Positions 34,150-46,200 of a stretch of 55,380 nucleotides of DNA are shown piece by piece. The translations under genes were made by a program, and so were the position numbers. Numbering within the stretch: the stretch's first letter is position 1; every line of letters starts with the position of its first letter. The notes under the pieces were generated by a model. That model was not told where the DNA came from. It made no database searches and worked only from the letters and a program-made list of their open reading frames with translations. This DNA is from Perkinsus olseni (taxonomy: Eukaryota; Perkinsozoa; Perkinsida): assembly GCA_013115125.1 (NCBI GenBank), contig JABANN010000185.1:1-55380 (forward strand), given 5' to 3'.

Positions 34150-37100
34150 TCAACCTTGCTCAACTTGAAAATTTGGCAAAGATTCTCCTACGAATTTTTT
34201 CCCAACTCCTGAGCTTAGACTCGTGCCCAGTCCCTCGGAGTATCCTAATCCGTGACGCTGCTGCGGCCCACCAGCCACGGCCGCTCTGCGCAAGCTCTTC
34301 GCAGCACGCTGACCAAGCTCCCGGGCAGCTGAGAAAATGATAGCCGAAGGAGGAGGCAGGAGAGAGGCCGACTCACCTGCGAAGGGTGGGAATTCCAGAG
34401 CGAAGTCCATGAGGGCTGAAGGGACCTCCTGATAGGAAAATCATCATCACTAGTGCCTTGACCGAGGCGCTGCTCATCACCTGCTTAGACTTCTCCATGT
34501 ACTCGACAAGCTCCGCCGCCATCTTGGCCGAATTGTCTTTCTTCACCAACAATGTGGTGGCATGGCCCGTGTGACCAGCCCTGCCCGTTCTACCCAATCT
34601 ATGAGTATGAGTGGTGAGGGTATCTACCACCAGCATCATTGACGGCCTGATGCAGTGGGCCCTCCCCTTTTACTGGACATATCATAGCAAATGACCTCCT
34701 TCACCGAGGGTATGTCCAGCCCTCTACTAGCAACATCCGTAGCGACCAAGACCTTAGTCTTACGAGATCGGAAGTCCGCCATAATCTGAAACTCGGCAGC
34801 TCATGATGATGTCCACCCTTCCGAACGATCAGACAACATGGATAGGCATTCAGGCTTTGTGGGTCGAGTCGGAAAAGAAGCTTCGACGCGGAGCACCAGA
34901 GCAATGCAACAATACCAAGACAGCGACCCGCGTCACAACAAGAGCGAGGCCCGACTCGGAACGCATGGGAGAACCGTTGGAGTCCTCATTCGACCACCGC
35001 AAGGGGACCGCCGACCCGTTCCTCCCTACCTTCATCCGTTCGTTCTGATCAGAGTCTCCATGCAGTGCCTCACATGGCAGGGACATGAACTCACGTACGG
35101 CTACGGCCAGCTCTGACGCGCCCGACTTTTGATTCACAAATATCAGCACTTGGCCATCCTGAGTTGTTCTCACGATTGCAGCAGATGCGCACATCATCAC
35201 GGGCCGACCTCTTCCTGGGCCTCATCCAGGATCCGCGGCAAGTTCTCCGAGAGCCAGTTGAATTTGTCATCCTTTTCTTCCAGGACCACCACATCCTGTG
35301 TCACCGCATGAGCAGCCCCGCCAGTAGTAGCGCTCGCGCCGACGAACAACCTCACCGGGTTCCTGCAGAAGAGGATCTCAATCCAACCTATTCTGTATCC
35401 TTCGCGGGTAACGTCAGGATACAGTACCTCATGATATCTCTGGCGAGCCTCTCGATCTTAGGTGGCATCGTTGCCGAGAAGAGCATAGTCTGGCGGTCAG
35501 GTCGAACTCTCTGGACTAGCGACCGGACCTAAAACAAATGAATCGAAATGTGACATTCATGAACCGTTTCGCTCCGCCCTACTTGATTTTCAAATCCCAT
35601 GTTGAGCATCCTGTCAGCTTCGTCTAAAACAACCCAGGCCGTGTCGCCGGTGAGGGACATACCATGTTCTTTCACAATGTCGATGCATCTGATGCGGAAA
35701 AACGGTGTAAAACAGCGGAGCGAAACAGACAGACCCTCAATGCTCACCTGCCAGGATTCCCCACGACAATATCACACGTGCCCTTCCTGAGGTCCTTGAA
35801 CTGTTCATATTTGGATAGACCACCAGCGAGTGTAGTGCCTGGTTGAACATCACCAAGATACCATTGTGCAACGCTGTCCCCTTTTGTGCCATCACTTGTT
35901 ATGCCGATATGTTTTCCCAGTTTATAAATAGTCTTTTCGATTTGTACTGCAAGCTCTCGAGTCGGGCAGAGTACCTGCCAACGGCAGCCGATGAGGAGCC
36001 GCCCAGCAGAGAGGAGGTCCCCGAGTCCACTCACCAACGCGAACGGACACGCGGGATGATCCTTGGTAGGGGCCGGTCGATCCGTCATGTCCGCGTGCTC
36101 TTTATGGTAAATTATGTGCATCACCAACGGCATCAAATACGCTAAAGTCTTCCCGCTGCCTGACGAACGACAGAGTTCGAACCCTCACTACTGTAACACT
36201 GCTGCTCCTGCCCTACCAACTCACCCGTGTCAGCGATGGCCATGACGTCCCTGCCTGATAGTACCGCCGGAATGGCTACACACTGGATGGGTGTGGGCTT
36301 CTGAAGGCGGACAGGCATCCAACCTCAGCAGTACGACCGTCTACCCTATCCGATACCCACCTCGAACTTCGCGTGTTTGAGTGCCTCCTTAACAGCAAGT
36401 GGTGGGCAGCACTGGTCGAACGTTGCCACACCTCGAGGTACCTGTGACGAGGATGTGACGGAAGGATGGTTCGTCCTGAGGTTCATGCTACTACCCCTTG
36501 CCCTGTTGCTGATATGAACTTCTCCTTATTGAATGCTCTCACCTCGGCCTCCGTCATTTTACTCACTTCTGGATGGGGCGCGTACGGCCACCTAAGTGAC
36601 AGTAATGATGAAAACGCTTCGCTCCGGTGCTGACCGACCTAGACACGTTAGGGTACTCTTTGCCTTGATGATCCACTGGTGGTAGGGCTTCTACTGCCTT
36701 CTTCCGACGATCGAGCACCTCATCCTCAGGCAGCACACCAGAGTCAGCATCATCTTCCTCTGACCCTCCGGTGCTCCCCAAACTCATTCCCGCTTCCTGA
36801 GCCCAATGGCAAGATGAGTGGCAAGACGAGGCTATACCCAGGAGCACGACCACCACCATGAGGCTGCCCTCCCCACCTTCTTCCGCCTCTCGAATCCTTC
36901 TGCTGCGGTCTCCTCATCATCGTTACCCATTATCTCCTCCTCAGTCGACGATATGTGTCGTTGCTGCGGGGCAATGAAAATAACGACAGCGTGACCTCGG
37001 CAGTTGCATGACTACATTGTCGCTCGCCGCCTTGTCTCTGGCAATCTCACTCTGAATGCCGGCCATGAAAGCGTCCAATGGGTCAATCTGCGCAGCTACC

Positions 37101-37303
37101 GGTGCCGTCTGCTGCTCAAGTGTGGCACCTATTGGCCATGCGATCTCGATGGGCGCAGCAGTAGAGACGACCGCTGTACGACTATTACTACTGTTGGCAG
37201 CTTGAGAACCCTGCTGTCCTCCACCCCCTCCCTCCTCATCTATCTCATCGAAGATGTTCTTTATCGGAGCCGCTCGACCGGCAGCCGCCTTCTTGAAGAA
37301 CAT
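34150..37303 (-). CDS. DDX42-type DEAD-box RNA helicase
   Basis: ATP-dependent RNA helicase; DDX42 acts with the SF3b complex of the spliceosome. The N-terminus contains [12 protein letters not shown] and [16 protein letters not shown], as in DDX42. The Q motif [20 protein letters not shown] is followed by motif I, ADTGSGKT (Asp where most have Lys), [70 protein letters not shown] and [17 protein letters not shown]. The C-terminal end has [20 protein letters not shown], matching the GLGYRERPGLGSE region. THTHR before the arginine-finger motif distinguishes DDX42 from PRP5. About ten introns; two contain the recurring TTCGCTCCGC motif. Stop at 34150-34152. Confidence 0.92.
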
Positions 37304-37503
37304 CAGATGAGATCAACTTGTGAAGGGGATTATAAGGGGATGCACGCAACGACTTGTACTTGTAGGGCATCAAAAATATTCATACTGCGCAAAGATACGT
37401 TCAGTCCAAGCTCATAATGGATACATCGTCATCGTCGTCATCTGCCCCTCCATCATCAACTTGCATATCCTGAGAGTCAGATACTGCCAGCGAAAGTATA
37501 CCC

Positions 37504-38528
37504 TCACGACGATACTACCACTTCGGGTGGCTCCGCTCCTCGTCTGCGGGCATCCTGTGCCATACCACTCCTCTGTGAATTCACTTCCATAAGAGGATTT
37601 CCCCTCTGCCCGTGGCTGCCGTCCTGACCACCCCACCACTCAGGCCAATTGAAGCCATCCTCTCCCTACCTGCGTGTGCCTGACTGATATCTCCTCGGGC
37701 TTCACAACATTCCTGCATCATCACAGCATTAACCTCAGACACCCACAGAAGGAGGCCTTACCTCTCCGGTACGACATAATTCCCAATCAGATCCACCCGA
37801 GCCAGAACCCCCTTGCTGCCTCCTTCTTGTCTAATCTCAGCCGTCAGCGTCGTCCGGCCCAGCGGCCCATCGTTCAACGTCCGCTGCAGATTCCTCCGAT
37901 GGCTGTCACTCACGACATGCTCAGCAAACATGCTGACCCTATCGCACAACGTCAGACATAAAGGACACCAAATCGGCTTCACGCCGCCGAACTCCGCGGT
38001 CGCCGCTAAGATATCAGCCTCGATCGCATCTCGCCATCTCTCTACCTCCACAGTACGTACGGTAGGGAAGGCCCTCCGCTCTCGTCGCTCAACCTTCGCG
38101 CGCCTTGAAATTACCTTCGGGGGCCGCAAACCCAGATACCCTCCGACCTTCGGATCCCTTCTCGCCCTAACAGCCACGTCGACACAGTTGGAGACGTTCA
38201 GTCCGGAGGAGAGATACACCAAGATGGTCGTGAGGGCATCCCTTTCGATCGGCCCCTCCCAATCCTTTGCCGTCACCTCCACTGCAGCCACCTTCTGATA
38301 GTTCTCTTGCTCTGGTCGGGCCAGCAGCTCCAATTTACCGCGGCATTCGTCCGAGGCCCTCCACACCAAAAACTGTTGATCCACTGTAGACTGGAAGAAG
38401 CGTTGCTCGGCAAGAGTTGTCAGAAACATATGCACAGCACAGAGAGAAACTTTGGTTAGAGCGATGGTGGCCGGTTGTTGTTGTTGTTGATGATGAGTGG
38501 AAGAGGAGCTATTGCCGCGTCGTAGCAT
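37504..38528 (-). CDS. C2H2 zinc-finger protein, U1-C/matrin-like finger
   Basis: The first exon begins MLRRGNSSSSTHHQQQQQP (poly-Gln/His run). It later holds PIWCPLCLTLCDRVSMFAEH followed by VVSDSHRRNL, a finger with the long spacing and SxxH ending of the U1-C/matrin type found in RNA-associated proteins. The segment before it is Arg-rich (RRAKVERRERRAF). A second exon after an intron of about 85 nt encodes GFNWPEWWGGQDGSHGQRGN and ends EPPEVVVSS, stop 37504-37506. Function unknown; RNA or splicing association is inferred from the finger type. Confidence 0.65.
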
Positions 38529-38636
38529 TGAGGGGAAGGCAAACCATACTTAAACAAACCATCCCTAGTTGGGGAAGATTCTGTCACGACCCAGCACCAC
38601 CACAGACGGGCAACCAAACTCCGAGGAGTATACCAA

Positions 38637-41182
38637 TCAAGTAACGTTCGTTGCGACCTCATCACCGGATGATGCAGTGGGGCTCTCTGATGGCGAAGAG
38701 GGTGCCTTCGCCTTCTCAACGGCCTCCTTCCATCTTGCGAACTGCTGTGGGGACAGGACTTTCGGGAAGGCTACCAGACATCCGGACACGGCACATGACG
38801 ACGAACGCCGCCCACCACGATGACGACCCGCCTGATAAAAAGAACAAGAACCTGCAGGGGGGGGCGGAGCGACGCGAAGTGAATTGAAATTCTTGCATGA
38901 CGATGGTCATTACACTTGAGGCGTGAGAATAACCAAAAGTACGTAGTGGGGCCGATTGAACCAGGAAGTAAGATTATCAGATATGTTTCCAGAGACTGGA
39001 GAGATAAACTAAGGGAGCACCAGAGAGTCCATGCTCCCGCAGAGGTTTCGTTGTGTTCCGGAGTGTAACACTCTTACTGATGGCCCTCGTAATACCATCA
39101 TTTTCTGTTCAACTGTCCGCCAATGGTCATCCTCATCTTCATCCTTAAGCTCTTCCTTCTTCTCTCCCTTTATCCTCTCCTTCTTTATCAAATCCACAGT
39201 CGGCCGATATTTCTTAGCCTTCCTGAAAGTACCTCCAATCAGCCCCAAACCATCAGTTACCTAGGTCAATTCCGCTCACACACAAATACAGTGGAGACAC
39301 AGTAGACCGGCATTACTTGGCCAACGCCTCTTCATCGTCGAGATCCACTACAGCTCCATCGTCTTCATCATCAGTGATATCGATGATGTCTTCTTCCTCC
39401 TCGGGACCTGACCACAGCATTGTGTCGGCCGTCACCGACAGATGTACAGCTCAGGCAGCTCGTCTCGCTATTCTCCAATCATGCTCAGTACCACCTATTC
39501 AAGCAATCGCAGATGGTGCACGTTCCCGGGACACGCGCATAACCAGCGACCACTCAAGATATCGATCGTTGGCCAGACTTCAGCGCGAATAGAGTACAAG
39601 TGGAGCGGCGTCTCTTCGTCGTCAACTACCTCTTTTTCGTCCCTTCCCTTTGCCTTCTTCCTTCTCCATCATTTCTCTAACAGTTTCCTCCTTCTTCTCC
39701 TAACACCACACTCCTTCCCTCCAACCACCAGAGCGTATCTTTCCAACCTCAGCTTTATCGAGTAGACCATCAGGATATTTGAACCCGCACGTGTCCTTGT
39801 TGAAGTCGTACGATGCATACGAGTGGAGTACACTAGCCAGCTGGGCCGCTACCTGACCATCCCATAGACTACGCACCACGGCCGCAGCCGAGCAACCAAA
39901 GGCAAATCGATGATCCAACTCTACTCCTCACAGCGAGTATTCTTACAATCTTATGTTCCACGGGCTTCTTCTCCCCTTCCTCCTCTCCATAACGCGTAAG
40001 CCTACAGGCCTCCACGTAATTGAGGGGACAGGCATCAGTAAGGCAGCATTTGCATACAGTCCCGCCACAACACGGCAGTAGAAGAGGGGTGTGCTCAGGG
40101 GCCTGGGAAAAAAGCACCACTCCATAGTGACCCGATAAGTACACCACTCGTCCGATATACCACACACATCGAGACGAAGCATTGTAGCATGTATCGTAGG
40201 GCCGGCACAGGCCCTCACGAGGCTGCCCATGAGTAGTATGAGTGTACTGCTGATGAGCCAAGCCCATTACTACCAGCATGAGGTTGTTACACAGCGGACA
40301 TATACAAGTCTCCGGGACCCTCGCAATTCTACTGCTCGCTGGACTGCTGGAATCTGACACCTCTAGCCGTACATTAAGAAGGACAGGTATCCCACCTGGT
40401 GATGATGAATCATTCTCCTCCTCTTCCGCGGTCTTCTTGAAGTACCGGGCATGCTCCACCACTATGTTGCCCTTCACTTTCACGCCCCGACTTTGACGCT
40501 GAAAAGTAGCAGAGCGTAAACAGACCACGCCGTCCGTCATCCGCACAATCCATCCCAATTCGATCAACCACTCCACGATGACACTGTCTCACTCCCGTAT
40601 CACCCCGACGCTCGGTTTCCTCGTCACCAACAGGGTGGCGTTGGCAGGTATGAGCTCTCCATCATAGTCATATAGTTTGCCAGGCTCCCCTACAACTGGT
40701 GATACCGAATATCCCTCCACTGCAATCTAGTACCAGAAGCTGCGTTCTCTGTTGTCGACTGGTCCATCTCATAGAGCTGCAGGTCCCGGGCATCACACTC
40801 CTTCTTCTCGGCGATGAGCAACTGAGAAATAATGCCGAGGGGTCAATTCAGTTTTCAAATCTATGGTCCACGGCGACGTGAGCACTGATATTAAATGCGG
40901 GGGCGTGGCTGCGGCGGTCGATAACATCTACTGATATCGTATCGCACCCGAGAAGCAGTTATAATCCCCCAACAAGATACTCAAGAGTTAGCTACCCATG
41001 GATAGAGGACGGAAGACACCCCCATTAGCCGTGGCCATTATCACCATTACCTTCAGTTCCCCTACTGCTATATCAGCCGCATTGAATGATATCTTATCGA
41101 GAGTATTCTGGTGCTTGAACTTAAAGTACACGACATTCTGCAGCCGCCCTTGGGCAGCTAACTCCGCCTCCGAGGCAGCCAT
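38637..41182 (-). CDS. RBBP6/Mpe1-like protein (DWNN domain and RING-like finger)
   Basis: The family joins the cleavage and polyadenylation factor that processes mRNA 3' ends. Exon 1 (41051-41182) starts MAASEAELAAQGRL and has VVYFKFKHQNTLDKISF, the start of the ubiquitin-like DWNN domain. Exon 2 (40734-40821) gives LLIAEKKECDARDLQLYEMD. Exon 3 from 40689 gives KLYDYDGELIPANATLLVTR, completing DWNN. Further on, PETCICPLCNNLML and LLPCCGGTVCKCCLTDACP form the RING/U-box-like finger, split by an intron. I did not see the CCHC knuckle that usually sits between. The acidic DDEDDGAVVDLDDEEALAK and the basic KKERIKGEKKEELKDEDEDD follow. The last exon, ending EVATNVT, stops at 38637-38639. The 3' third (below about 39.3 kb) is a less certain part of this gene. 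Confidence 0.78.
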
Positions 41183-41294
41183 CGGGGGGTAACAGAAACA
41201 AACTTCGAGCACTCATTCCACCATTAACATGCGACTAAGCGCAACCCCACAGGAAAGAAGGAGTAGAAACTATTGACTGTTGTTGACACGAAAC

Positions 41295-41675
41295 TCATTG
41301 AGGAAGGTCCTTCTTGAGGCCTTCAATCTTCACGGCGTCCTTCCCGGGGACCATCACCATCCCGATGTTACGAAGGGGCGTCGTCTCTGAGAAGAAGGGG
41401 ATTCTATCGGACCTCGAATTCTTTAACACCGCTCGCAGGCACAGTCGGAGTCGCTGCCCGTAGAATTTCAGTGGCCGCTTTCACGGTCCGGGACAAGACC
41501 TCATGATTTAATGTAAGCGGATGTATGGTATACCTTTCTCCCGCCTTTCAACAGCGTTCCGTAGTATGATGTTCTTCTTGTCGTCTATACAGTACAGACG
41601 GCCGATGATGTATCGACCATCAGTTAGGGTAATCCGCAGAGGCTTGTGAAGGAGGGAGGAAAGAAGGTCCGGAGA

Positions 41676-41717
<42 letters not shown>

Positions 41718-41729
41718 GGATGACGACAT
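41295..41729 (-). CDS. NAA38: NAA38 (LSMD1), Sm-like auxiliary subunit of the NatC N-acetyltransferase
   Basis: Two exons, 41534-41729 and 41295-41431, encode 110 residues. The N-terminus carries a poly-Ala run coded by a (GCA)n repeat. The Sm1 motif LLHKPLRITLTDGRYIIGRL and IDDKKNIILRNAVE are followed across the splice by the Sm2 part RNIGMVMVPGKDAVKIE. That last segment matches the LGLVMVPGxxIVSIE wording of NAA38 rather than the splicing Lsm proteins. NatC acetylates nascent N-termini at the ribosome. The acceptor (GCGAG at 41432-41436) was chosen because it keeps phase. Confidence 0.85.
41687..41716. repeat. (GCA)10 microsatellite
   Basis: Trinucleotide run coding poly-Ala near the N-terminus of the NAA38 gene on the minus strand. 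Confidence 0.9.
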
Positions 41730-41999
41730 TTATCACTGGGAAACTTAGAGGCAGCGGGAACGGACTCTACCCACTGAACGAAGCAGCCTAGCCCGTTTTC
41801 ACAACGACATATTATAACTGAGAGGCCCGCAGTTCTACCAAGTGGGAGGGGATGCCGTTCGCCTAGAGCGCCAAAAGGCCCGGGTCGTCGGGTGTTGACT
41901 ACTCCCTCGGTCCTCCTAGGCCATAGCACACGCCCTATGGACTTGCACTGAACGCAAACGGATATATTCAATCGAATTGAAACAACACTGAAGAGGTAT

Positions 42000-42484
42000 T
42001 CACTTATCATCAGCCTTCTTCACTACAGCCAAGGCAGCTAACAAGGCATCATTGGGAGTCATCCCCGATGCAACGTATCTGATTGCGGGATGCAACCTCA
42101 CAGAGATCATCCTCTTAAACTGAAGAGAGCCCCAAGAACCTCAATGCGCTATCGATGCCACTCGCGAATCAAGCCAATGTCGGGTCGTCCAAGATCACTC
42201 TGACGCGATGCAGTTATCTTCGAGTATCACGCTCTTACTCATCAAATAATGACTTTATCCGCTGCTGCGTCGACAGAGGCTGGGCCGAGCTCTCAGCTGC
42301 TGCAGATGATGACGATGAAGACGAGACGTTCTGGGGTCGGTGAGCAATTGGAAGGAACACCTGAGGAGAAGCTGGCGTTGCGCGCCTTGATAAGAGACCC
42401 CTGACGTACATGCATCGTAACGTCAGCCGGCGGGGGGAAGAAGATCCCTCCGCCACCATCACCAGGTTGGACCCCATGAGCCAT
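42000..42484 (-). CDS. Uncharacterised small protein
   Basis: The start MAHGVQPGDGGGGIFFPPPA leads to VTMHVRQGSLIKARNASFSS. Another exon gives FLPIAHRPQNVSSSSSSSAA and ends QQRIKSLFDE. The last exon, FKRMISVRLHPAIRYVASGM, ends VVKKADDK, stop 42000-42002. The frame switch between the first two parts implies a splice I did not fix. No family recognised. Confidence 0.45.
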
Positions 42485-42510
42485 AGCCAGAGACAGCTGG
42501 AATCTGAAAA

Positions 42511-42560
42511 TGCAACGCGCGGGATTCGAACCAGCGACCTTTCGATTCCTCACTTAGTCG
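42511..42560 (-). pseudogene. tRNA 3'-half-like segment
   Basis: Reads AATCGAAAGGTCGCTGGTTC, then GAATCCCGCGCGTTGCA, with the wording of an anticodon-stem end, variable loop, T arm and acceptor 3' strand. The expected 5' acceptor strand GCAACGC and a D arm are not found next to it, so a working tRNA is unlikely. Confidence 0.45.
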
Positions 42561-43205
42561 CATTCTTCTCTGGACTCAACGTCATGAGTACTGCCCTAGT
42601 CATTGGCGGTATCGTATCCTGTGTTGTCATACTCCCTCTCGAAGACACCACATTTTTCGACTCGCTAGCATCCAACTCGATGACGAAAGAACTGCGAAAG
42701 ACAGTATGAAGTCATCAACCCGGTGGACATACCCCGCTGCCCCCCATGATTCAGCGGACAATTCCCAACAAGTTAATGCGCATCATCCACGTCTTTCAGA
42801 AGTACGCATCATCGAACATGCTCGGTGACGGTCCAAACAGGCCAGCTAGGATTTCCACCGATATAGAGAAAGTTGCTACTACCATCTATCATCGACTTAC
42901 CAATCGGTCCGCTCGTTCTCAGCACAGACTATCGTCCCCGAGCTGTCTTGGCATATGTAAACTGCGATCCCTCGTGGGGATACCTCCCTCTTCTTACCGT
43001 GCACTGTTGCATACAGGAAGCTACAACGAAGATGAACCAGTGAAAGACGGTGATTCACCGGCGGTCATAAAAGCCAAAATTGCGCTATCTCCCCTCCTGA
43101 ATGGAACCGGTTGGGTATCGAATGATTGACCTCAGACAATCACCTTCCATGAATATCTGTCCCCTAGCAATTCACAGGGACGACCCTCGGTTGATAATTA
43201 GTCGC
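42561..43205. other. Spacer with one unsupported frame
   Basis: A 127-codon plus-strand frame (42746-43129) beginning MIQRTIPNKLMRIIHVFQ is open but has no family or splice support and runs against the local gene direction. Nothing else seen. Confidence 0.3.
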
Positions 43206-46200
43206 TCATTGCGCCAAGACCAGGTTTACATCCGGCACGAGGAAGAAAGCATCCCAAGCCAAATACAGAGGGTAAGCCTGTATACCAATACTTACGTAGC
43301 AAGACCGGACTCGACGCTGGTCATTCTTCGGGGAGGAGATACTGACTTCAGTGCATGGGATGAATGAATTGCCACCGTACCTAGAAAGATACTGATATGA
43401 AATGCTGATCGGCCTTTTCCCACTTTTCCTGTGACCCAACTCCATCGAATGGGAGAAGGAAAGTGGGACTATGCGGTACGTCTCGCCCCGCTTCAAAAAC
43501 AGCTCAGTGTTGACCTGAGGGTAGAGTACTCCAACGCAAACACTACGCGAGCTACCTCGGGCATGATATCCTTCTTGGCCGTACCCGCACACTCTAGTGG
43601 TTCGCCAGAACTGGGATCGATCCGGACGACCACCAGGCCAATGTCCACCAGAGTGCTGGCCATCCCAACCGCGCTTTCTCTCGTCTTATTGCTCTCTTGG
43701 TAGACGGTTATGTCCACTGATGCGTCTGATGGAGGGGACACTGGACGATCTCCACTCGAGCTAGGGGATATCCCACCTTCCTCGTCCGGTGCTGTGACGG
43801 TGAACATCTCTCCAAGCCCTGTGACTGCCGGTAGCCAGCATCGCTGTCTCACGATCGCATCCGAGGGGTAGTCCTCGTGGACCTACGAGAATCCAAGTGG
43901 CGACTATCAGCAGTTGAGCTGGATCGGTACCCGGCATATCTCTAGACTGGCGAAGTACTCCACCACATCTTCCCAGGCCATCCAGAACATACTATTGGTG
44001 TCGTACCTGGACTCTCCTGTAGATCGTTATAATAACCACAAACACAGGCTTACATCGAGACCCCAGCACTGTTGACAACGCCCAGCTCACGCTTCAATTC
44101 ATCCGTCCACTTGTCAGAGTCTCTGGACCAGGCACCGCTCCATGACCCTGATTCGATGAAACTCCCAAGAGAGGGTCAACACCCAAACCTCTCCACTCAC
44201 TTGGACTCTGAGCTCCCCATGGATTTCGCAAGAGGAGCAGTCGATTCTCCCCCACCTCCCGCACATCCATTACAGAGTAAGCATGAGGAGCCTACAGTAA
44301 AGAAGGTGTACAGAGTCTGATTGTTCCATCAATGGCGTCAGGTGCAACCCCACAATCCTGCTTTGGAGAGAACGGGCACGAGCAAGCCCTTACGCGAACT
44401 ACTATGCCCGTCAAGGATCATACAGAATCGCTTCTGCGCCTCGGATCAAACTTCGGAGCAGCAGCGACTAGCACAACGTGGCACGTTGAACGTGCAGCTA
44501 CAACTCGGGCTACAACGTACCTGTAGACCTTTATCCTTTAAATCCGCCCTTGTATGTTTAAACGTAGGTGCACATGCCAGGCCGAGCAAGTAACTGACAA
44601 GGTGAGATGCAAAATCGCCCTGTATTCGATACTATCGCATCCGATGGTATCAACATCTTCATTTCCTCAATCTCAAAGACGAATGATAAAGCACTGAATT
44701 TCCGTTGATTTCAGCGACGGAACCTAGGCTGTAATCTTCCACCGAGCAACGCAACGCAAACAAAAGGCAAGAGTGCCCAAGAGGAAGCTCTCCGACGAGA
44801 GCCCGACTGATGATCTCCAGTTGGGTTACGAGGAGACTTTTGGATGAGCCGTGTGCAGCGAGGACGAAGTATCGCGGAGGTGCTGGAAACATCGGTTTCA
44901 GGAGACATAAATTCTGCAAGGAATGTTTAGCTTCTGTTGTAAATCACAACTTTACTGTGAGGATTCTCGGCCCATCTTCTCTCCACGCGTCCGAACCTGG
45001 GAGTATGCCCTTCCCCGGACATTTTCACTGGCGACTGAGAAATGTCTTTACCATGGTGAAACAAGAAGTGCATCGAGATCTCATCATCATTATCGCGGAT
45101 TGCCCGCCTTAAGCGTCATTTTTATATAAAGCGGTTCGAATCTTTGGTAGATGGTGCGGAGTCGGATCACACCTTTCGGCAGTACTGAATTGCAGTACGT
45201 AATACATACTAGTAGTATGATACTACGTAGGGCTTTCGTCGCAAGCTGTTAGCCGATAAGACTATTATACTAATATCCATCATCACTAACCAACTCGACC
45301 TCCCCTCATCGACCGTTTTGAACGGTTCCTCAAGAGATTTGCTCTTTGCTCGAGTCCAACTTTTGCTAGATAACTCCGCTGACGCTCAGCCCTATGGCGG
45401 CCGGAGTGCCGCGTTTCGCCCCAGGGGCTACACCGCCGAGCTTTAATCGGAGAAAGCCCGTACGTGGATAGTATAATACTACTAGTATCGGCGAAGTCCA
45501 AGTTGCCATGCATATTTTCAAACACGCTTATAGCTCAGAATACCGCTCAGAGCCCGTATGGCGACCATCGCACACCTGCTTGCTCCCATCATAGCCTTCT
45601 AGCCTAGAAGTTCCAGGGTACCCCACAACCTATAAGTACTGGTGGAAGGCGTGACGGGTAACGGTAGACCACGTGACGGGAGTTGGTGGCCTCAGGGTAT
45701 CGGGGATATATATGCTGCCATTAGAAATGACGAACACCTCCGTAATTCGGAGCCAAAATAGGCATATGACCAATATACTGGCTTCTGGTCATGCCGAGAA
45801 AGCGCTGGGAATTGTCATAGAGGCCCATGCGTTGTCGGCCCGATAATGCCGGGTGAAAAATTTTCCGAAGTAGGCCGCCGAGGTTGGGTACTGTTGGTAC
45901 CACGGAGCAAATTTCGAGCCCATGAGCCTTATCTACGGTAGAACTCCTACCCGGCCTCGTGACTGGTGAGCAATCTAGCCCACAGCACTTCCAACTCTGA
46001 CTGCCACTCCTCCTCAGCGGTCATGTCAGCTCCGCCTGCTTTCAACTCTTCGTTCTTACGAGCTAACCACTCCGGAGACCTGACAAACCGGAAAGTTCAC
46101 ACTCGCTGTTGAGGGATGCAGTTCCACCTGAAGAGGATCTCCCTAGTCGTTGGATAACCGGTGAACAAGGACATTGCTTCCGATATCGTACCACTGTTCA

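Noticed and set aside
42746-43129. 127-codon plus-strand protein gene
   Set aside because: No family, no splice context and opposite to the local block; kept only as a remark.
45206-45488. Same family as the 3238-3404 MITE
   Set aside because: The terminal repeats have unrelated sequence and no matching target duplication.
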